Of a DNA stretch of 49,662 nucleotides, positions 43,486 through 49,662 are shown one piece after another; the stretch's first letter is position 1, and each line of letters starts with the position of its first letter. The stretch comes from Chara braunii (lineage: Eukaryota; Streptophyta; Charophyceae; Charales; Characeae), in the NCBI GenBank assembly GCA_003427395.1, contig BFEA01000200.1, forward strand, positions 2,119,975-2,169,636, read 5' to 3'. A model generated the notes under the pieces. It made no database searches. It was not told where the DNA came from and saw only the letters and a program-made list of their open reading frames with translations. The position numbers were made by a program, and so were the translations under genes.

Positions 43486-44997
43486 CTAGCTTTATGTCTT
43501 GTGTAAGCTAATTATAAAGGAATAAATCATTGAAGACAATGAACTATTGTTTGATAAGGTTAACTTTGGGTTGGTGAGAGTACTTACCTTTGTGGTTTAA
43601 CCTTGCATGTGACTGAGTGAGATTATTACTTAGTATGAGTTTCAATTTGATAGGTAGTCGATTTAACTGCTCGCCACGTGTTAGAGCGATAAGAGTTAGT
43701 TTCAATTCCTTAATTTTTTGAGGAAAAATTATTTTACTTAGGTTGATTTCTGCATTTTTTTGGATCATTTATTACACTTGGTCTTGTATAAATCTTGGTA
43801 AGTTCCTTTCTCTACGGGAAGCGCAGCCTAAATTTCTACAAAACCAAAGAGTTAGTCAAATTTTAACTTTCAAAGGTTCAGTTTCTCTAAATTATATACA
43901 CGACTTAGTAAAAATATGAAAAATCTCGTTTTCTAAAAAGGGTGCTGCCCAAATTTTTGCTAAATTCAAGGAGTTTGACAAAATTAAACTTTAGGAAGTC
44001 AAAGTTTTTTTTTTTTTTTTTTAACTTAGTTTTGTATAAATCTTAGAATAATATTTTTATCTACGGGAAGCGCTGCCGACATTTCTACAAATCTAAAGGG
44101 TTAGTTGAACTTTGTCTTAAGTCAAGCTCAAGTCCGACTTTGTATTTTTTATCTGACTTAATATAAATTTGGGAAGTCTACCTTTCTAAAGAAGATGTTG
44201 CCCAAATTTTTACTAATTCAGAGAGTTGGACAAAATTTGACCTTCCTGAATTAGAGATTGTTTTTGTTTTCATATATGAGTTAGTACAAATTCTGAGAAG
44301 ACATTTTTCCTACGGGGAGCATTGCCGAAATTTTCTTAGTTTAAAGGAGTTAGATTATATTTTGACAAGTGAAAATTATAGCAATTCACTTTGTATAGAG
44401 AAGATTTTGTTATAGGTCTACCTTGCGTTGGGTATTCGCTTAAAGGTAGGCATAGGCTTAGCTTGTAGGAGGACCTTGGGTGAGAATGTGCTATGGAGCT
44501 TTATTCTCCATACACTTATGAAGTTAGTTTGGGTTACAGGTCCTCTTGATCGTTTGATTTAAGATTTGGAGTAGAAACAATTTGATCCCACGAGGATCAT
44601 CTTCTGTTATCACTGATAACAGGTCGGTTGTCGATTCGTCAGTTTACGACTCAACTCCAATTCACCCTCGATACTCAACCTAAAAAGGTTTTAGCCCTGG
44701 TGTTTTTTTTTTATTATTATTAAGGTTTTCACCTGGACTTTTATTGAATGACCATTTATTTAATTATGATAGTCTGGACAACGGTTAGGGCTTGCATGGC
44801 TAAAGCGAGGGATATGAGTATAGACATTTGTCCAAGTTGACTCCGTATAGTGTGTGGACTTTTAGTTGCCTCTTTGATGTGATTGCAGGTATGTTCTGTG
44901 GTTCGGATTTTGGATTTGACTGTCTGCGATCACATACATATATATGGTTATGAGGATTCTCACTCTGATTGTGAGAAGTGATCGTCACATACCTATG

Positions 44998-45043
<46 letters not shown>

Positions 45044-45238
45044 ATACCTATGTTTGGGTGTTCGCGTGGTGGCCTAAGGGACCACGCTTAAGGGTTAAAT
45101 TGACGACAAGGTTGAGAAAGAAAGGGGAATTCTCTCCTTTTACTGATTGTTTGTTTTTTAAAAATTTCTTAGTCGGACATTGGTCATTGGCCTGGATTCG
45201 AGGTCCTTGTCCAGGACATCACAGGTCCTAGACTCTGC

Positions 45239-48200
45239 ATGAAAGGAATCACCCCTCGCACAAAGCCTATTTGCCCTGCCCACCGGGACACTCAGCCTAA
45301 AGACCGAAGGTGCCGCGGGGGCCGCACAAATGTTCCTTCAGCTGTGCAATATCGTGAAGAGGTTGACCTTCACGATACTTTGAGTTTGACACCTGAGTAT
45401 CATAAGCGGTACTTGGATCCATGAAGGACCGCTCAGTTATGGGCACTACATAGTATGCCATCATTGCGACTGCTTGCGTTTTCATACATGGTTAGTCGAT
45501 ACTTGAAGACCCTTCGTCCGCGAGGTTTTTTATACCACGTCTCGCACGCGTCGCCTATTTGATTTCCGCATCGGAAAGTTGTGGGATGACTATTTAAGGG
45601 ACTAGGATTGTGTGCGTTGTTTGTTTGTGCCGTTTTTATGTGTGTGTGTGTGTGTGATTATCGCTTTTCGACGGAAAAATGGTTGTTCGAACCAGAATGT
45701 TGAATTGTTAGCTTGCATGGGATGTTGCCGATGGCTTCGCAAGTGCTTGGATTCGTGGGTCAATTTGTTTTTACGTTTTGGTGTCGATTTTCTAACTAGG
45801 GGTTGTTGTATATATGTCATCACTTTTGTTAAATGTAAATCATAATACGTCGGGCAGACGGCTAAAGATCCAGTGGTTAGGTGGAAGGAACACGAATCCA
45901 TGTGGAAACGATAAGCTAAGTCAACTAATCTTTATCTATGGTAGATGAGGTTTGGTATGGACTCGTATGTGCTTATTCTTATTGAGGTGACATGCAAACA
46001 AGACTTTAATAACGACCGAGTCTATCTTCATCCGAAGATGGAGCCCCTATCATAATACCGCTGGTTGTGCGACTAAATCTAGCAAACGGAACCAATGAAG
46101 GGGAAACGCGAGCGCGATAGGGCTACAACGACTAAGCGCGTTATGACTCTTAGATCCGTCAGTCCTATCTGAGCCCGAGTATTGACTTCGGAGGATTGGA
46201 CTCTCCAAATTTTTAGCGTCTTACGTCAGCACACGATTGACGGAATCCGCTCGTTTGATTTGCTTGTTGATGGGGAGAATTTTTGGAGTGATCGCTGGCG
46301 TGTGATCCAGAAGGTCTCCGGCCTGAAATTTGTTTGTGTGAACGGGGAGCATGGACGTCTGAAGGATTTCAAAGCCCAACTTGAACTCGGATGTGTGTTG
46401 AAGGTACTTTGAAGGTACTTTACCTTAGGCAGTGGAAACCTCGTGTGGGGACTAACAAGCCATTCCTCGTTTCTCTGCTTAAGAACCCCAAGCGGTATGC
46501 ATGCATGAAGAAATGGGATTTGCACTTTCTATCTGGGTTGTTTTCATCTGTTAAAGATTTCAATCAAAAATCTAAAAGAACGTATCTACAGTGACTGATA
46601 GCTCGTTGCATTAAGGATCGTTTCGGTTTTAATTTTTCTGCAAAATTGGTTGTTAGGCTTCTATATGATAATTGTTTGAGGATTGCTGATATTCGTGAGT
46701 TGGTTAATGAAAAGTTGTGTGGACTTGATCTTCCACCTTGTGTGAAAAAACGGGCACGATATAAAATCCGGATCATCTGGACTAAGAATCCAAAAATCGC
46801 GGATTTATTGCACAATCGACGGAGATTTGCTCACGCGGATGTGCTGGCTTGCGCTTGTGCAGGTTTTCCTTACCCAAGGGTGAGAGGTCAGGTGCAGTTT
46901 CGACTTCACAAGTTGAATGGTGTGCCTGTTTTTTTGGGAAATGCTAAGAATGTGTCCAAACCGCCTCGGGCTGATCATCTGGGAAGTTAAAAAAGGGAGA
47001 TGGAGTTGACCTTTAAGCAATGGCCGAAACACAAAGATCAGGTTATTGTCTCTACTCTGAAGGAGTTAAGTGTGTGTATGCAGAAGGGACACTCGGATGA
47101 TAGGCTGCGTTTTGGGCAGCAGGAAATCTTGGAGTGGCGGGCTAAGTTGGACGGGCATGTGCTTACTCTATTGGACCGTAACCCCAGTGACACTCTCGTA
47201 ATGTGCCCTAGGCACTATTATGAATGGATGATGAATTTCTATATTAGAAACACGGGTTACTTTGTGGTTCTTGTCGAATGTTGCTGAGACTGTGCACCAG
47301 ATGTGCTTGGATTTGAAAACCTATAAATTGTTGAGTTTTGCCAATTGAAACACAAAATGGACTGTTGGGCAGGCCTATGCTTTCCCTAAGCATAAGGATC
47401 CTGACCGTTTTCGACCGATTTGACCATCGTACCCCGAACCGACTGAGAAGACTAGCAAGGTTGTTGCAAAAGCACTCAATCATCTGCTGTTTACCATTCC
47501 GCAGGATTGACACTTCAATTTGAAGGTTGTTTCAATGTTGTCAAAAAGCTTGATGATTTGCAACGAACGTATGAGTAGGATTGGTCCGGATGCCATGGAA
47601 TCACGGTCCTATGACATCAATGACATGTTTAGCCTGTTGCCCCATGATGAGATCATCACTGCGATCAAATGGCTGCTGGATTACCATTGCGGAAAAAAAA
47701 CGAAGTTTTGTCCGGGTCAACAGTCGGGGACGTGGCGCATCCTTTGGTTTGACTACTGGTTACGACCACTGGAGGATGTTGCAGTTTAATGACATTTTTC
47801 GGTTCGTGAAGTTTGAAATATCTCATACTTACACTTTGGTCTTGACTGTGTTACTGAAGCAGGAAGTGGCCATCCCCATGGGAAAAACTATCAGTCGCCA
47901 CTTGCCTGCATCATGTGCGCAAAACCTGAGTTCGACTTTTTGAATAGCCTTAGGAGCTTGCGTAAGAATATTTTCGGTGTCAGACTTATTGACGACGTTG
48001 GGGTAATCGTTGGTGGTAAGCACCTTGCATACCAGGAGCGTAAGATGATTTTTTGGGGTTTTGAGTGTTGTTATCCGAACAACTTGACTTTAAAAAGAAC
48101 GGACGAAGGTGGGAATGTACGAGACTTTTTGGGTTGCGAGATCAGGGTGTCCTGCCGTTATCCTTTTGCTGAAAGTATGCAGGTATTAAAAAACGAAGCA

Positions 48201-48290
48201 GTAATTTGGGGAACTGATAAGCTGGAATTCTTGAACGGCCAATCATTTTGCTCTTGTGGAAGTAGCCAAAAAAAGTATCGTTGTCAGTAG
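45239..48290 (+). pseudogene. Penelope-like element, N-terminal GIY-YIG then RT, decayed
   Basis: Order along the strand: an opening frame from 45239; a GIY-YIG endonuclease at about 45801-46010 (GCCIYVIT, then YVGQT, then VVRWKEH with the catalytic Arg, then GMDSYVLILIE) with three in-frame stops; a linker with DLLVDGENFW; a Cys-rich LACACAGFPYPRVRGQVQFR segment (about 46850); LDRNPSDTLVMCPRHYYE (near 47175), like the PLE motif before the RT; AFPKHKDPDRFRP; RT motif A YDINDMFSLLPHDEI (about 47610); motif B QEVAIPMGK; and motif C RLIDDVGVIV (about 47985). At least three frameshifts and several stops are present. An N-terminal nuclease before the RT fits the Chlamys-type PLEs of the green lineage rather than canonical C-terminal-EN Penelope. 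It would have copied itself by target-primed reverse transcription. Confidence 0.75.
45801..46010 (+). pseudogene. GIY-YIG nuclease domain of the Penelope-like element
   Basis: GIY position reads C-I-Y, YIG position reads Y-V-G, followed about 11 residues later by R-W-K-E-H. Stops: TAA at 45843 just before YVG, and two more after the KEH motif. The rest is colinear in one frame. Confidence 0.75.
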
Positions 48291-48450
48291 CCACCTACAT
48301 TGCATCGATAGGAATACGATGGTTCGATCTGAAATTCCCAGAAGGGTCGTAGTAAAGCCCCAAAAAGTATCGTTGTCAGTAGCCACCTACATCTCATCGA
48401 TAGGAATGCGATAGTTCGATCTGAAATTCCCAAAAGGGTCGTCACCTTGA
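48269..48450 (+). repeat. ~93 bp tandem duplication after the Penelope RT
   Basis: AAAAAGTATCGTTGTCAGTA plus GCCACCTACAT and the rest recurs from 48362 with few changes (CATCGATAGGAAT, GTTCGATCTGAAATTCCC, AAGGGTCGT). Confidence 0.9.
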
Positions 48451-48539
48451 AGAAGGAGTTGAGATCGCGTTCTGAGAAGTTTCGCCCACGGGCGTAATGA
48501 AATATGGAAATGGACGAGCAATTTCATTCGAACAGGGGT

Positions 48540-48711
48540 TGGTTAGATGCTCTTGATGACACAAAGTTGTCTTTGGTTAGAGGCTCTTGATGGCACGAAG
48601 TTATCGTTGGTTAGACGCTCTTGATGACACGAAGTTGTCTTTGGTTAGAGGTTCTTGATGGCACGAAGTTGTCTTTGGTTAGACGCTCTTGATGGCACGA
48701 AGTTGTCTTTC
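48540..48711 (+). repeat. 34 bp minisatellite, five units
   Basis: TGGTTAGATGCTCTTGATGA plus CACAAAGTTGTCTT repeats five times with alternating GATGACAC and GATGGCAC variants. It lies in the 3' flank of the Penelope-like remnant. Confidence 0.9.
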
Positions 48712-49662
48712 GTAGACTCTCGGGCCTCAACCTAACAGTGGCTGGATATGTGGCGTTTGATAGTTTGGTCTGATAAATTTGTTTGGATTCTAGGCTTGAT
48801 TCATTGCCTTTTAGTTTTGTTAACTGTTTTTTCGAATGTTTGCCTGCCCCGAACTGTATTGGTGTGTTTTTTTAGTTGCCCGACTTATTGTCTTACTCAG
48901 GGTCTGCGACCCTGGGCCTGGACTGTGTTTTGGACTAGTAGCGTTAGCAGCGACGATTGGGATCTCCGACTGCCCGTGTTTTTTTTGGGAGTAGGTAACC
49001 GGGCCCGACTTACGTGACAGACCAGTGGGATTACCGACTGTAGTCTTGATGGAATGCAAACTTCGGGTACCCGGGTATGATCCCCGTGGTATATATAGAT
49101 CGATTGAGTAAGTAATATCCCTCTCACTCATGCTATTGGCGCTTGTATGATTAGTGGTTAGAATGGTGGATCATTGGGATTGGCGGTTATGTTGTGCTTG
49201 AGCTTTTTTCATGTGTATTTCAATAATCTATTATTGATTTACTCGCCTTTTGAGTTTATCTGATTCCTTACGTCATTGTTACATTGTCGTTTGCGTCAAT
49301 GTTACATTGTCGTGAGTTATCTGTTCTGCATAATTTTATTTCTCGCCTCCTTCCACATCTGGAAAAATCTTGTTGAGCCTAATTGGTCATAAAAATCGAA
49401 CAACAACGTGGAGAGTGGTTCTCACGCTATCACACTACGTTCCGATTGGCCACAAACACTATTTCGTGGGCGGTATAACCTTTTTGCTCTCCTATCCCCT
49501 TCTTCCCTCCCCCCCCCGCCCCCCCCTCTCTTCCTTCGATATATATCTTTTTTCATAACTATAAATATTGCACGCGTGTTTTTTTTTTTTTTTTTGGCGA
49601 CGTGTTTTTTTTGCTTATTGTGAACTGAAAGGGTGACCCACCCTCTGGTGAATCCTTGGAGT
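48712..49662. other. no recognised feature
   Basis: The last 0.95 kb may belong to the 3' region of the Penelope-like element, but no terminal repeat was identified. C-rich and T-rich runs lie near 49510-49530 and 49579-49596. Confidence 0.35.

Larger units (their letters stand above)
41800..45115 (+). repeat. right arm of the large inverted repeat
   Basis: Partner of 34870-37880. Within it, a degenerate unit of about 247 bp recurs at 43.81, 44.06 and 44.31 kb (CTACGGGAAGCGCAGCC, CTACGGGAAGCGCTGCC, CTACGGGGAGCATTGCC). It ends with a (TA)n tract at 45001-45040 and AAGGGTTAAATTGACGAC, 120 bp before the first Penelope-like coding sequence, so the arm is probably the 5' region of that element. 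Confidence 0.75.

Overview
This is nuclear DNA from a repeat-rich green plant or alga. My best guess is a charophycean alga such as Chara. The clues are a plant-style two-exon gene resembling the small DUF1138 family, a plant-type Ty3/gypsy chromovirus, a Penelope-like element with an N-terminal GIY-YIG nuclease (a layout known from the green lineage), a PIF/Harbinger transposase, and very many GA, TA and CA microsatellites. The species is an inference. About 95% of the window is mobile-element debris and simple repeats. I see one gene that looks intact.

Layout. 1-164 is an assembly artefact: a stray gag fragment followed by a complete back-to-back transposase mosaic-end adaptor. 256-8857 is a chromovirus with a partial 5' LTR, PBS, gag, pol, PPT and a 1,040 bp 3' LTR; it carries ten nonsense codons and no frameshift. 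9.4-9.8 kb is a foldback element. 10.6-11.4 kb is a triplet-repeat palindrome and dinucleotide arrays. 11.46-11.64 kb is a repeat carrying a well-formed type III hammerhead ribozyme; a decayed inverted copy lies at 32.96-33.14 kb. 12.3-13.8 kb is a broken Harbinger transposase on the minus strand. 15.3-15.75 kb is compound microsatellites. 16.1-19.6 kb holds U6- and U2-snRNA-derived retrocopies and three related ~105 bp MITEs. 21.9-23.8 kb is a probable LINE ORF2 tail with tandem duplications.

26,095-29,653 is the host gene: two coding exons encode 75 aa and flank a 3.3 kb intron. That intron contains a tRNA-derived retrocopy with flanking direct repeats and, antisense, a minimal type I hammerhead ribozyme whose stem III is the palindrome ACCGGT. 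Four copies of an unnamed GC/poly-T repeat family lie at 23.8, 24.9, 31.4 and 36.4 kb. 33.67-34.86 kb is a 595 bp tandem duplication. 34.87-37.9 and 41.8-45.1 kb form a large, diverged inverted repeat. Both arms carry short motifs at irregular spacing, and the right arm leads directly into a decayed Penelope-like element (GIY-YIG, then RT) at 45.2-48.3 kb.

The most interesting theme is RNA-based retromobility. Two architecturally different hammerhead ribozymes, a Penelope-like element, and several snRNA and tRNA retrocopies sit within 50 kb. Type III hammerheads are typical of plant retrozymes, and minimal type I hammerheads are typical of Penelope-like elements.
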